Below are positions 53,421 through 64,000 of a DNA stretch of 64,000 nt, piece by piece. Each line of letters opens with the position of its first letter. Positions within the stretch are counted from its first letter, which is position 1. The position numbers and the translations under genes were made by a program. The DNA comes from Rachicladosporium sp. CCFEE 5018 (Eukaryota > Ascomycota > Dothideomycetes > Cladosporiales > Cladosporiaceae), in NCBI GenBank assembly GCA_002077045.2, contig KZ111165.1:299070-363069 (forward strand), in the 5' to 3' direction. The notes under the pieces are model-generated. The model was not told the origin of the DNA. It searched no databases and saw only the letters and a list, made by a program, of their open reading frames with translations.

Positions 53421-56400
53421 CTACACTACCAGTATCGCGGCCACACAGCATGCTACGGCCATCACCGCAGCAGCCCAGCCCTCAAGGCTTCGCCCATCAT
53501 TAGTCCCCGTCACCTTACTCCCGCCCTGTCCTGATGCGGGTGACGTTGCTGCAGCGCCGTTTGGTGATATCGCAGCTGTGCTCTTTGTCGCTTTTGCGGA
53601 AGTCCCAACCCCCAGCAAACTACTCATGACATACCCCCCAATCCCCTTCGTAGAACTCAACATCAACGTCTCACTCCCCTCGACCACTGCCAGTCGTCCC
53701 GCAGCATCAGTAATCAACGCTGCTCTCGTCGTCTTCGAGCCCTGGCCGATCGTCGCAGCCGCTCCCCCGAGCGTCAACGTCTGTCCATCAATCAGGAATG
53801 CCGTCGCCATTCTGCTTGCGCGCGTCAGCCGCAGATCACCAGCTAGCATTACCTCGCCTGCCGTTGGCGAGGGGAACGGTAAGAGTGTGATCTGCGATCC
53901 GATTATCAGCTCCTCGTGTCCGGAAGCATCTGTAATGAGCGCGGCGATCGTGGTGTGCGAGCCGCTGCCCAGAGTAATTGAAGCGCCTGGCATCAAAGTG
54001 TGACCTTCGAGTGCGACGGCGCCGTTAGCGAGTGCCGTGACAGACTCTCCAGCAAACGTGAACGTCGTGGCCGGAGTCGGTAAGTTGAGCACAGTGGTCG
54101 AGGTGTCTACCACAAGCTCTGTGTGGCCAGCAGCATCGGTTTGTAGAGCCACGACCGTCGTGTGGGCGCCAATACCCAGAGTGATGGTAGCGCCAGTCCG
54201 AAGTGTCTGGCCAGCTACGGCAAGGTTGCCGTTGACCAGCCGAGTAAATGTCTGGCCTTCGAAGACCAATGTCGACACTGGCGACGTCGCGGCGGCTGAG
54301 CCACGTAGCGTAGTCGTCGAGCCTTGGACAACGACTTCTATGGACCCAGCAGCGTCCGTCTGCACTGCAACAGTAGTTGCTCCCGCTCCAGTCCCCAGAA
54401 CCACGCTTCCCCCGGGCGAGAGGCTGTGGCCCTGCACGAATACCTCGCCTCCGCTGAGGGCGAATGTCTGCCCGCCGAACGTGAGTATAGCTACAGCAGC
54501 CGCTGTCGCGGAAGTTAGAGCGGCAGGGAGTGGAATCGTGGAGGATCCCACGACAAGTTCACTTGCGCCGTTGCTACCGGTCTGTAGCACGGCGACTAGA
54601 GCTGTTGATCCGCTTCCGATTGTGATTGAGCTGTCCATTATCAATGTTGTGCCATCGACCATTACGCTACCCGCGCTATCCGTGTTGACTACAAGTCCAG
54701 CCACTGTGGCCACGGGGGTGACGATCGATAGTTGCGCCTCAGCTAGCGACAGCGCACAAGGCAGCGCAATTGTAGAGGTTCCGGCCACAATTCCAGCTTT
54801 GCCATTACTGTCAGTCTGCAACACGGCGATCTGAGCTGCTGTCCCGCTTCCAATTGTGACGGAGCTGCCCATCATCAGTGTAGTGCCGTCCAACACAACG
54901 TGTCCGGCTCCGACAGAACTAAGGACGTGCCCAGCAATTGTAGCCACCGGCGTGATAACTGCTCGCTGCGCTGCAAGAGTTGTAGTGCTGGACCCGATTA
55001 CCAACGCTGTCTCACCATTCGCATCAACTAGTACTGCCGCAGCTGTGGGTTGGTCCTGCGAGCCGATGTTGACGACTGCACCCGGGGCGAGTGTGTGAGA
55101 CTGCACCACGAACACGCCAGATAACGTCGCAATGATCTGGCCGCCCAAAACGACAGCTGATGGCGAAGGCGCCGAAATCGTGGGTTGCGCAAGCGCCAAA
55201 GTCGAGCCACCGTGTACTATTGCAGTCTTGCCCTCTGCATTCGTCTGAACGCTTACAGTGACAGCACCGTCGCCATTGCTAATGGTGACGGCCACGCCTG
55301 GTGTAAGTAGCTGGTCACCCAGCGCGAACGCACTCGATGTGGCGATCACCGCATGACCGGCTATAGTCGCCACCGCTGCTGGTGCTGTTGCTGGGTCGGG
55401 AATGCCGATGGCCGCCGAAGGTATGCTCTCTCGAACACTGCTGCTTTGTAGTTGTTGCGCGACCGCTCCGATGAAGTCGATCAAGGCACTAGTCACTAGC
55501 GCCAATGTTGCCGATGATACGATGTCTCCAGCTTGCTTCACTGTAGTTGCGACAGGTAAGGCAATCTGGGGAAAGCCATTTGGCTTCTGTCCCGAAGCCG
55601 CCGGCTGTGGCACCGTGAAAACAGTAGTGGGACTGCTTGTTGCCAATGCAGGCACGAGTTCCGGTGCCGCGCTGGTGATCTCGGGAGTCGTGACAGCGGT
55701 CGTCGACGCAGAAACTTTGAGCGGTCCACTGCTTGCCCTAATGACTTCCGTCACCGAAGTAAGTGGCGCCGGTGGATGAATAATGGGATCGCCCATGTCA
55801 CCCGTGAGATAGCCGCAGTCATGAAACAGGCTTACCACGGACGACGGGAAGGCGTCTTGCCAGGCTACATACGTCTGTATGCTGACTCTTGGCGTTATCC
55901 ATGCTGGTGAGAAGTTCATGCCGCGACTGTCGTTCCTTGGTACGGTGACCGGGGTCGGTTGCGGTCCGATCCAATTGGGATGGCTAGGTAATTCTGAAGT
56001 CGCTGTACTCTGATCAACCGCTGTACAAGTGGTTTGACCGTCAACGACGCCAGGTAGCGCGCCCGCAACTGTATAGTACCAATCGTATGCACTGTACATT
56101 GTAGGATAAACGCTAGGACTGTTAGATTTAGGCCATGCCAAGGGAGAGATATCAGACTCACATCGATGAGTCGCCATACGTCCGTTCATCCACGTCGTAC
56201 GTTACAAGATCGAAGGTCGCTATGCCCTGTGTATTCGTCGAAGTCCATGCCGAGTCCGTGGCCGTATCGATCGACACCCAGGTAGCATATGAAAGTGTTG
56301 GAAATCTAATCCAGCATGCGCACCATTGTGATGTTGTGGCATTGGTCATGTTGTAGGATATAGATGTTGCACTGGACGCACTCCGGGTCACTGTGCCTGG

Positions 56401-56891
56401 CATGATATTTGTGGCATTGTTCGTCGAGTCCAACACTGTCCTCGCAGCAGAGGTGCCATTGATAGAAATTGGCGTATAGGGCGGTGAATCAGACGCTTCA
56501 GCTGGTGCTGTCACGCTTGCTGTGCTAGCCTGTGCTGAGATACTCTCGTGTTCGCTAAGAGATATGGTGGGTGTAAACGATGTCGAGGCAAGTCCCGCGG
56601 TTCTCGAGGTTGCACCAGGACTGCTCGAGGTACTTGAGCCATCGCCGGCAGGCGAAGATCCGTGTCCAAGTGACTCGAGATTGGCGGATAGCGATGTACT
56701 TGTACTGGAAGTGACGGTAGAATATGCTGTGGAGCTGTTGATGTACTGTCTCGGTACTGCTGGAGTCAGTCATGCTGTTTTACAACGTCAGAGCGCCATT
56801 GTTGCGGCTCACCTAAGCCAGCGTGAGTTGCTCGTGGCGAAAGGAAGCACAACAAAGAAGAGATCACGGATAAGAACATGGAAGCGATCAT
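53421..56891 (-). CDS. Secreted GPI-type protein with eight ~60-residue repeats
   Basis: Three exons: 56891-56813, 56759-56162 and 56118-53421, in frame, 1124 residues. Exon 1 encodes a signal peptide (MIASMFLSVISSLLCFLSP). Exon 2 is Ser/Thr-rich with potential N-glycosylation sites (NGT, NMT, NAT) and a small Cys/Trp patch WCACW. Exon 3 holds a Thr/Pro linker, then eight tandem repeats from about residue 490 on, with the plan: G-x-hydrophobic start, xVxGxTLxPGxxITLGSG, TxxAVLQTDAxGxxELVVG, STTxL. The end (SLEGWAAAVMAVACCVAAI) is a hydrophobic tail after small residues, typical of a GPI-anchor signal. It is therefore likely a cell-wall or surface protein; function unknown, adhesion being one option. 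Repeats 3-4 and 5-7 resemble each other most. It converges on Hsp90. Confidence 0.82.
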
Positions 56892-57613
56892 GTTGAAACG
56901 GCTGCACCGGCTGCAAGAAATGAAAATCGCGACAGGCGCTCAAGAGTGCACCCAGCGAACTACTGACTCATATCATCGCCTGAGGTAGCTCAAGTGGCGA
57001 CGGGTGAAATTCCATGATGTCTGCCTCGATCACGGCACACGTGCTAGACAGCGCCGTTGAAAGTATGGCAGTGGCGTGCAATTCGACTACTACATGGCAC
57101 GTTAGTGTACAATGTGCAGATGGTAGCCACGAGAAATCAGCCAATAGCACTACGCAGCGAGTATGAAACGCAATAAAAGTGTTGCGGCTGAAGGATCGCT
57201 TGCGATCCAGTTCGATTGCCGGCAAACCATAGAGATAGGGGGTTGACCTTTTGCCAAATGCGATGCAAGCCTGAGTGCGGCTGAGGCTCCCGCTCTTCTG
57301 AGTGACATATCTTTTGCATGAGAACCTCCGGCTCAGCGACGCCTCGCTCGAGATCTGCAGGCACGTACGCATGGAAGGCGAAGCTGTGAGGCCAGGGGTA
57401 GAAGGTGACTGGTTGAAGTTGAGGTTGTCGAAGGATTCAGGATCAGTAACGTTGGTGAAGGATGCTGGAGTGCAGATAAGCTTCATCGGTGGTTCTTTTC
57501 ACCGACGTTGCTCTGCCAAGGCCAATGTTGATTGAAGCGTCAACACTGACAGCTCGCGCCGACGACGACCATATTGGAGCATACTTACACGACGATCCAG
57601 GAAATCAGCGACC
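56892..57613. other. Divergent promoter region
   Basis: About 720 bases between the divergent repeat-protein and EF-hand genes. One 172-codon minus-strand frame (56968-57486) lacks any domain, signal or codon pattern I would trust. No gene called. Confidence 0.4.
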
Positions 57614-58831
57614 ATGGTACGTGATAATGGCAGACTCTGACATTTAAATTTGACTGACCACGCGCAGACGACCCTCCGCCCCTCCGACACAGGCAGCATA
57701 CGCCAATCGCCCTTCCGCCGCCAGAACTCCGTCTCGCCAGCACCGGGTCTACGTCCTTCCACGCCATCCTCATCGCCAACCAAGTCCCCGCCCTCCCCAG
57801 CCAAAGCCACTTCGCTCTCACCCGAGAAAGCCTCACCCTTCACGCGAAGACCGTCACAAAATGGCGCAGCATCAGAAAGACCAGCAAGTCCCTTCGCGCG
57901 ACCGACAAGTGGTCTGGGACCGCCCGCGAGTCCAAAGGTAGCAACAGCGAGGAAGGCGAGCGTGAGAAGTGGAAGCGATAAGAGCGCCGAGACCGTAGCC
58001 ACACCGCCCGCATCGCCAACAAGACGCGTCTCGCCTCCTGAGGCAGCGAAGGAAAACATACCAGAGCGATCACACTCGCCTGACATGATGCCGCCATCGC
58101 GACTAGACGGCAGCAAATCTTACGCCGACCTTGCGACTGCTTCGCCCTCGACAGCTTTGACCGGAAGTCACCAGCAATCCCTTGGCTCGCGACCTGCAGC
58201 AGTCCGCATCCCCACCTCCTCAACAGTCTCCACGATCCGACAACCGATCTTCGCACCCTCCACCTCTTCCCACAACACCACCAAACCGGGGCCCAGACCT
58301 CAGCCACGTGCCCTTCCAAATTCCTCAACAGCAACCCTGCAATCCTCTCTCCGCCAATCCTTCGCCGTGCTCGACCCCTCCGGAACCGGCTCCCTCACAC
58401 TCGCCACCTTGCCCAGCACACTCACGTCCCTCGGCCTCCCCACGCCCACACCAGCCGAACTATCAACCTACTTCCCCCGTTCCCAACCCCAGAGCATGTC
58501 ACTACAACACTACCTCTCCTCCCTCTCCAGTCTCACCTCGTCCCTCTCCTCCGCAGCAGAACTCGAAGCCGCCTTCGGCGCCTGGGATACCGACGACTCC
58601 GGACAAATCGATTTGGAAGCGCTGAGGGAGGCGGTGATGAGGACTGGGCCTGAAGGGGCGGGGGATGAGGATTTCAGGCTCAGTGATGCGGAGGCGGAGG
58701 CTGTGCTGGGGGGTTTTGCCGGGAGGAGGGCATTCGGGAAGGGGTTGGGAGGGAAAGGGGAGGTGTTTAGGTGGAGGGATTTTGTTGGGGGGCTTGGGGG
58801 TGGGGTTGGCGGGGAAGGGGTGGAGGCGTGA
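57614..58831 (+). CDS. EF-hand-like protein with disordered N-terminus
   Basis: Exon 1 is only the start codon (57614-57616, ATG followed by GTACGT); the intron 57617-57667 has a CTGAC branch and ends CGCAG; exon 2 is 57668-58831; 388 residues. No other ATG serves the long frame near its 5' end. Residues 1-215 are Ser/Pro-rich and basic with SPTK/SPxR-like sites that could be kinase targets. Residues about 225-370 contain two EF-hand-like units: FAVLDPSGTGSLTLATL (poor ligands) and FGAWDTDDSGQIDLEALREAV, which has good Asp positions but the acidic residue at loop position 11 instead of 12. Calcium binding is uncertain. The Gly-rich end follows. Confidence 0.75.
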
Positions 58832-59193
58832 GCCACGAGACTGGGGGGAAATCGTACGAGCGTCTCGCTGTTGCGACACTGGATGGTTGGTTTTGCAGGC
58901 GTTCGGAGGGCGTTGGGCTGATTGTCAAGGGATCGCAGTCGAGCACATGGGTCCCTCCCCGTCAGAATGCCGATCCGTACGAATACATGAGAGGTCAGAG
59001 ATCCCGGGGAGCGCACTTCTTTGTATGTCTAATGTTATGTACATGTCAACGTAGCCTATTCGTCTTCCAAACGCCATCATAAATGCAAGCCCAGCTCGCT
59101 CTACCTGACTTTGCCCACTCACTCAACGCTCCTGAAGCACCTACACACTTAGCATGCCAAACACCCTCAAAACCAATGTAGACGCGGTCAACA
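58832..59193. other. Convergent 3' spacer
   Basis: 362 bases between convergent genes, pyrimidine-rich towards 59200. No gene seen. Confidence 0.4.
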
Positions 59194-61014
59194 TCACACC
59201 CGCCCCATCTCCGCCCCCCTCACCCTCCCTCGCAAGCCCCCCTCCCCATGCACAGCAAACTCCCACCTACAAACCCCACACATCCTAACAGCACACCACC
59301 CACAGCTCCACCCCTCGCCCTCGAAATCGCCATGACAGACCGCACACTCCACGGGCGCGTACTTATTACTGGTAGGCAGCAGTCTCGCGTGGTTACGGTA
59401 GCATTTCAGCTGCGTGATACTGAGCGGACGGGCGTAAGCGAAGCCGGACGATTTCGTGCTGTGGCCGAGGGCGCGGGATAGGGTATCTTGGGTTGCGTCT
59501 GCGGCGGCGGCGAGGAGGGGGTCGATGGTTTCGGGGAGGGGTGTTTGGGAGGGGAGACGGAGCGTTGATTGGGAGGCAATGTTTAGGATTGATTGGGAGG
59601 GGAGGTGGGTGGTTGAAGCGCTGAGGTGACTTTGGGAGGGGAATTGCGAGTACGACGCGCTGAGGTGAGAGTTACTTGTGCTGTCTGTGGGGTTGCGGAG
59701 TTGGGTGCGCGATTCGGCGCGGCGGCGGGCGGAGGACAGACCGTTCAGGAATGAAGCGGCGGACTGGAGGGAGCGGGCTTCCTGGGAGCTGGTCAGCCTC
59801 GATGCTCATGCAAGTTGCACATCTGTCTCGACTAGATCACTCACATTGAAGATCTCCAGCCCACTGCTCCTGCGCTTCGCCTTCGCCACTTGTAGATCTG
59901 GCGGCGGTATCTCCCCATCAGGCGTATCCATGCGATCTCTGAGCCCATATTTATGTGGACTGTCCTCTGGCAAAGGCGAAGGTGATGGCAGTGTAGGTGA
60001 GACTGCTGACACGCGAAGTCGATCTGCCTCAGGCGAAGAGCTTTGAGCATTACCCATGTCCTCGTCTTCCGGTCTATAAGTAGTGATTGTATCGACAGCA
60101 CTTAGCGGTCGTGTGGCAGTCCGTGCAGTGACTGTAGCTGGCGATGCAGGCTGTATCGGATGTGACAATAACGCAGGTGAGGGCGCAGAGTGACGGTGAA
60201 CATGTCGTGTTCTTCCGCGAGGTTCTTCAAACTCCTCACTAGCATCCTCATCCGCCATGTCGTCCAAGTTTGGTGCCGTCGCAGCTCTGGGCACTTCTAT
60301 GACCGTCGCAGTGAAGCCAGGCGGTACGGGCGACTTACTGTCCATTGCCTTGAAGACATTGAACGAGCTTCGCCGGGGCAGTCTGACGCCTTTGCTACGT
60401 GGGCGGGCCTGACTGCCGATGGAGCGCGCATCAGAGTCATCCGTAGCGGTGGAAGTGTCGACAGCATGGTGTGAGTGTTGGTTGCCCATTGTTGGGCTGT
60501 CTGCGAGTGGACCAGTATTCGGAGGAGGCGGTGCTGGACTCTTGCGGAATCTTCTTCGACGTCCAATGGGAGGTGATGGTGGTATTACCTGCTCAAGTGT
60601 TGTCGTCTTGGTTTCACCACTCTCCTCAGATCGAATAGTAAGCTTCAGGTCGGGAATGGGTATAGTCGTGTGACCACTCAGGGTGCCGATGCGCAGAGGA
60701 GAAGGTCGACGCCGTCGCGAGCTAGATGCATGGGTACCACGTGCGGGAGGACTTCCTTGAGGAAGGCTCGGTAAAGCCTTTGTTGACTGCTCCACATTTG
60801 GCGACGAGGTAGGAGCGGTGGTGAGTCCTTTGGCAGGAGCTATGATCGAGCTCTTTCGGGGGAGGAATGCCTCATTCTGCGGTGACATGGAGTCTCGAGG
60901 ACCCGGCTTAGGCTTCTTCTCAAATTGTTGAATACGCATTGCCACACTACTCAAGACTTGCATGTTCGTGCTTGTGTTCTGTCGCTTGTGCGACAGCGTA
61001 CGTGTGGTAGACAT
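59194..61014 (-). CDS. Ser/Pro-rich fungal protein with Cys-rich C-terminus
   Basis: Two exons: 61014-59845 and 59781-59194, intron of 63 bases with GTGAGT donor, GCTGAC branch and CCCAG acceptor, 585 residues. The frame is open upstream of this ATG, so a further 5' exon is possible. Most of it is low-complexity Ser/Pro/Arg. The end has paired cysteines, CAVCHGDFEGEGWSCGWC then CGVC, in C-x2-C spacing (four pairs if the first CY is excluded), suggesting a small zinc-binding fold like a degenerate RING or LIM-like knuckle; this is inference. The preceding ARPLSITQLKCYRNHARLLP segment looks well ordered. I do not recognise the family name. Confidence 0.65.
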
Positions 61015-61625
61015 TTGTTGATCTTGTATGAATTGCACTACGTGATGGGAGGATACTGGAACCAATAGCAAGGAGAGAGGCTGCTTATACTCACACATGG
61101 GTACTTCTACACTCCGACAGAGCGATGCAAGCCAGCATATGTGACACAAGAGATTGACAGGAGCAGCGTGGATGCAGCAGACGGCCCAGATCTGCTGCCA
61201 GGCATGTCCGAAGCACAGCGGCTTGCATGGTCGAACGTGCGAAACGCCTCACGTCCCTGGTGCTCACACCCTGCCAGGATCGAAGCAGGAGTGTGATACG
61301 CGTGCAATCTGCCATCGGCGACGCGAAACAAGCCCGAGTCAAGGTTGGGTGCTCAATGCGAAGGACGGCACTGGACGGTCATCGTTGATAGCAAACGTTT
61401 TCATAATGTCGGATAAGGCGATAATGTCATATGAGCGCCTACACGGTCACTCGTAGCTGTAGTATTGCGGCAACGATGATTGGGAGAGGGGGGGTATGTG
61501 TTTCGAGATCCTGGTCTGAGAGGCGTCTCGCTTTCCCGAAGGAGATGGCCTTGGCAAGGCTGATCATTGGCATCTGGACTTCAACGAGATGATGTTGGTA
61601 GACGACACTGGTGACTATCGGCCGG
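61015..61625. other. Divergent promoter region
   Basis: About 610 bases between divergent genes. It may hold a 5' exon of the minus-strand gene: its frame continues to about 61149 and a GTGAGT lies near 61096. Otherwise nothing seen. Confidence 0.35.
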
Positions 61626-63191
61626 ATGTTCCGTCCGTCAACGTTGGCAAGACTCCATGCCATTCCTCTGGACGATGTCTGCATACGATGCGCGAGGAAG
61701 CTCTTGCGACTCCCTCGCCTGGACCAGCGAGGCTTCACGCGGAGTACTCGAATCAAGCATATAGCAGGAGGGAAGATCGAGCGGTCCTACTTCTGGCAGA
61801 ATGCAGGTCGAGAGCAGAGGGTAGATGAGCGGTCGTACTTCTGGCAGAATGCGTTTCGAGATCAGAGGATGGAAGCAGCGCAGGCGGAGCGGGAGAACCC
61901 AGTGGGAGTATCAGCATCAAGTACACAGGAACGGAAGGCGCAGTCGAGGACGGCATCTATCACCACAGCAATACCATCCGCAGTATTACCGATCACCGAA
62001 GAACCTCCACATCGTAGACGAAAGCGGTTAAAAGAGGAAGCCAAAGCAGCGGAGGAAGCAGCAGCGGACGCACCACTCCCTCTGGACGCCTCAGCACAAC
62101 TCTCCGAAGCTGCCTCTGCTGCGCCCGCTCGCTCTCTCAGGCGGACGATGAACACCTACCTCTCGCTTTCAAAACCCCGGCTGGCCTTCCTCATAGTGCT
62201 AACAAGCACAGCCGCCTACTCCATCTACCCCGTCCCAGCCTTGCTAAGCACCTCTGCGACCGCAGCGCCCTCCCTCAGCACACTCACCCTCGCCTTCCTC
62301 ACAACCGGCACCTTCCTCACAGTGGCGTCAGCAAACACCCTGAACATGCTCTTCGAGCCCTCCCACGACGCGAAAATGAGCCGCACGCGTAACAGACCCC
62401 TAGTCCGCGGCCTGATCAGCAAACGCTCCGCCCTGCTCTTTGCTATCGCAACCGGCGCCCTCGGCACAGCAACCCTCTGGTACGGCGTCAACCCCACGAC
62501 CTCCCTCCTCGGAGCCAGCAACATAGTCCTCTACTCCTTCATCTACACCGGCCTGAAACGCCTCCATCCCATGAATACCTGGGTCGGCGCGATCGTCGGC
62601 GCAATCCCACCGCTTATGGGCTGGTGCGCAGCCGCAAGCCAGTACAGCACCTTTGCCCCATTACCCTCAGCCACGATGCTGCAGAACGTCTGGGCCGAGA
62701 GCCAGGAGCTGCTCTTCACTGAGCAAGCAGTCGGCGGCTGGCTCCTTGCCGCTCTGCTATTTGCCTGGCAATTCCCGCATTTCTTCGCGCTCTCCCACGC
62801 TATCCGACACGAGTACGCCGCAGCCGGCTACAAAATGCTCACCAGCACCAACATACCCATGGCCGCGCGCGTCAGCTTCCGCTACTCCTTGCTCATGTTT
62901 CCGATTTGCATCCTACTCACTACAGAGGGCTTGACGGATCCGGTCTTTGTCGTCGCGAGTACAGGAATCAATGCGTGGATGGTGAAGGAGGCTTGGGGGT
63001 TCTGGCGCAAGAACGGAGTGCAGGGGAGTGCGAGGAGGCTGTTCTGGGCTAGTGTGTGGCATTTGCCTGGAGTGCTTGTGCTGGCTATGGTGTTTAAGAA
63101 GGGACTGGTGGGGAGGGTTTGGAGGGGTGTTGTTGGGGAGGATGACGAGGAGGAGTGGGAGGATGATGATACTGGGAGTGTGCGAGCGTGA
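61626..63191 (+). CDS. COX10: Protoheme IX farnesyltransferase, mitochondrial
   Basis: A single exon of 521 residues from the first ATG (MFRPSTLARLHAIPL), which starts a basic mitochondrial presequence. It makes haem O from protohaem and farnesyl diphosphate in the inner membrane, the first step to haem A of cytochrome oxidase. UbiA-type motif: residues about 240-258, NTLNML...HDAKMSRTRNRPLV, with the Asp and Arg residues that bind diphosphate-Mg2+. About seven to nine membrane helices follow, with WQFPHFFALS and the RHEYAAAGYKM loop typical of COX10. Odd features are a 16-residue tandem repeat (ERSYFWQNA...) at 53-84, a long Ala/Glu-rich insert before the catalytic core, and an acidic C-terminal tail EDDEEEWEDDD. 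Confidence 0.95.
   Translation: MFRPSTLARLHAIPLDDVCIRCARKLLRLPRLDQRGFTRSTRIKHIAGGKIERSYFWQNAGREQRVDERSYFWQNAFRDQRMEAAQAERENPVGVSASSTQERKAQSRTASITTAIPSAVLPITEEPPHRRRKRLKEEAKAAEEAAADAPLPLDASAQLSEAASAAPARSLRRTMNTYLSLSKPRLAFLIVLTSTAAYSIYPVPALLSTSATAAPSLSTLTLAFLTTGTFLTVASANTLNMLFEPSHDAKMSRTRNRPLVRGLISKRSALLFAIATGALGTATLWYGVNPTTSLLGASNIVLYSFIYTGLKRLHPMNTWVGAIVGAIPPLMGWCAAASQYSTFAPLPSATMLQNVWAESQELLFTEQAVGGWLLAALLFAWQFPHFFALSHAIRHEYAAAGYKMLTSTNIPMAARVSFRYSLLMFPICILLTTEGLTDPVFVVASTGINAWMVKEAWGFWRKNGVQGSARRLFWASVWHLPGVLVLAMVFKKGLVGRVWRGVVGEDDEEEWEDDDTGSVRA
61779..61874 (+). repeat. In-frame 48-base tandem duplication within COX10
   Basis: Two adjacent 48-base units, 61779-61826 and 61827-61874, encode ERSYFWQNAGREQRVD and ERSYFWQNAFRDQRME. 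They differ at several bases, so the duplication is not brand new and the frame was kept. Confidence 0.85.
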
Positions 63192-63667
63192 GGGAGAGGA
63201 GTCTGCAGCTGAAGGCGCGACTTGTACATACTGTATGAAATATAAGCTAATTTCGCTGACGCTCTTGTGAATGGCATTCCCTTGTAATGCGCTTTCAGTC
63301 TCTAGCTCACTGCAATTCCTCGCCACTTTCTTCTGTTTCCCCCATAGCATCCCCCACGCCACCCCACAAACCCCGGACCCAGCCGCTAACACGTGAAAGC
63401 ACCGACCAGCACATGAGCGCAGGAAGGTACGAACCTCGGCGCCGAGTAGGTTTCCTAATTGGGACGGCGTTTCGCGGCTGAGAAGTGATCAAGTGACGTC
63501 CAGATGAGAAGCACATGCCGGCGATGGAGCGTCGGCAACGTGATCCGAGTGTAAGCACGATGAGTATACACTAAGGCTAGGTGCTTCTGTTTCCTCTCCT
63601 ACACTTTCACCATTGAACAGCACTGCGACATACAGCGTTCCTGCATCATTATACCCTTTCCTTCATC
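63192..63667. other. Intergenic
   Basis: 476 bases between plus-strand genes. Contains CTTTCATTCCC-type pyrimidine tracts before the cytochrome b5 ATG. No gene seen. Confidence 0.4.
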
Positions 63668-64000
63668 ATGTCTAAGACGTTCAGCGCAAGCGATGTGGCG
63701 GCTCACAAGAAGCCTGATGATCTCTGGATCATCGTGGACGAGGACGTGTACGACTTGACCAAATTCCAGGACGAGCATCCAGGCGGGAAGAAGAGTGTGT
63801 CCATTGCTGAGATCGCTTGATAAGTGCGATCTGCTGACACTACTCACAGTCCTCACACGCGTCGGCGGCAAAGATGCCAGCAAGCAATTCTGGAAGTACC
63901 ACAACGAGTCTATCCTCAAGAAGTACAAGCAACGACTTCAAGTCGGTTCGCTCGACTCGAAAGTGCAAGCCGCGCCGCCTACACCTCCCACGACTCCTCC
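63668..64000 (+). CDS. CYB5: Cytochrome b5, partial (runs off the window)
   Basis: Exon 1 63668-63794, intron 63795-63849 (GTGTGT donor, CTGAC and CACAG), exon 2 from 63850 beyond the window. The join gives HPGGKKILTRVGGKDASKQF. Haem ligands are His37 in EHPGG and His60 in WKYHNES, with the usual 22-residue spacing. The family carries electrons to fatty-acid desaturases and other ER enzymes. A Pro/Thr-rich linker (AAPPTPPTTPP) starts at the window end; a C-terminal membrane anchor would be expected further on. Confidence 0.93.

Noticed and set aside
53248..54003. 251-codon plus-strand open frame, and similar ones at 54037-54834
   Set aside because: Antisense to the repeat protein, whose signal peptide, splice sites, repeats and GPI tail are coherent.
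56968..57486. 172-codon minus-strand open frame in the divergent promoter
   Set aside because: No domain, no signal sequence, codon use unlike neighbours, no second copy for comparison.
57499..58116. 205-codon minus-strand open frame
   Set aside because: Antisense shadow of the Ser/Pro-rich EF-hand gene.
1..64000. tRNA, rRNA, CRISPR, transposon or viral elements
   Set aside because: I looked in the spacers on both strands and saw none; no terminal repeats, integrase or polymerase-like frames.

Overview
The window looks like nuclear DNA of a filamentous ascomycete, most likely a Dothideomycete (a black-yeast or Capnodiales-like genome is my guess, not shown). The evidence is dense, mostly intron-poor genes on both strands; short introns of about 43-80 bases with GT-AG ends and CTGAC/CTAAC-like branch sites; fungal families such as Bre4/FUSC-type membrane proteins, AsaB/CmcJ-like oxygenases, C2H2 factors, DUF-NYN plus CCCH proteins and GPI-anchored repeat proteins; and long Ser/Pro-rich disordered tails. 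I saw no tRNA, rRNA, transposon, CRISPR array or viral sequence.

The dominant feature of the layout is a large direct duplication around an assembly gap of exactly 100 N (24604-24703). Copy A (3289-24603) and copy B (24704-47968) are collinear. Each carries, in order: the 3' part of a helical (possibly augmin-like) protein, a PH-domain protein (-), a C2H2 transcription factor (-), a DHH phosphoesterase (+), a Bre4/FUSC-like membrane protein (+), a broken protein-kinase-like gene (+), 6-phosphogluconolactonase (-), a TPR-like protein (+), a cytochrome b561-like protein with a long disordered tail (+), the mitochondrial ATP synthase delta subunit (+), and the start of a Ser/Pro-rich protein. 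The homology begins exactly at the first base after the gap and ends exactly at the last base before it. That is what two overlapping haplotype or homeolog contigs look like when a scaffolder places them end to end. A real tandem duplication is possible but less parsimonious. Copy B also holds about 2 kb that copy A lacks, with a complete NYN-like/CCCH zinc-finger gene.

Unduplicated left flank (1-3288): an Fe/2-oxoglutarate-type oxygenase-like gene and the 5' half of the helical protein. Unduplicated right flank (47969-64000): the rest of the Ser/Pro-rich locus with broken reading frames, HSP90 with a perfect three-unit heat-shock element upstream, a secreted GPI-type protein made of eight ~60-residue repeats, an EF-hand protein whose first coding exon is only the ATG, a Ser/Pro-rich protein with a Cys-rich C-terminus, COX10 (heme A synthesis) and the start of a cytochrome b5.

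Several genes are housekeeping functions of mitochondria and redox metabolism (ATP synthase delta, COX10, cytochrome b5, cytochrome b561-like, 6-phosphogluconolactonase), but they are not arranged as a cluster. Divergence between the copies is strongly uneven: a few per cent in most places, very high in the C2H2 factor's N-terminal region and the kinase-like gene, and almost nil across ~900 bases of the b561-like gene. All exon models were read by eye from frame, splice signals and copy A/copy B comparison.
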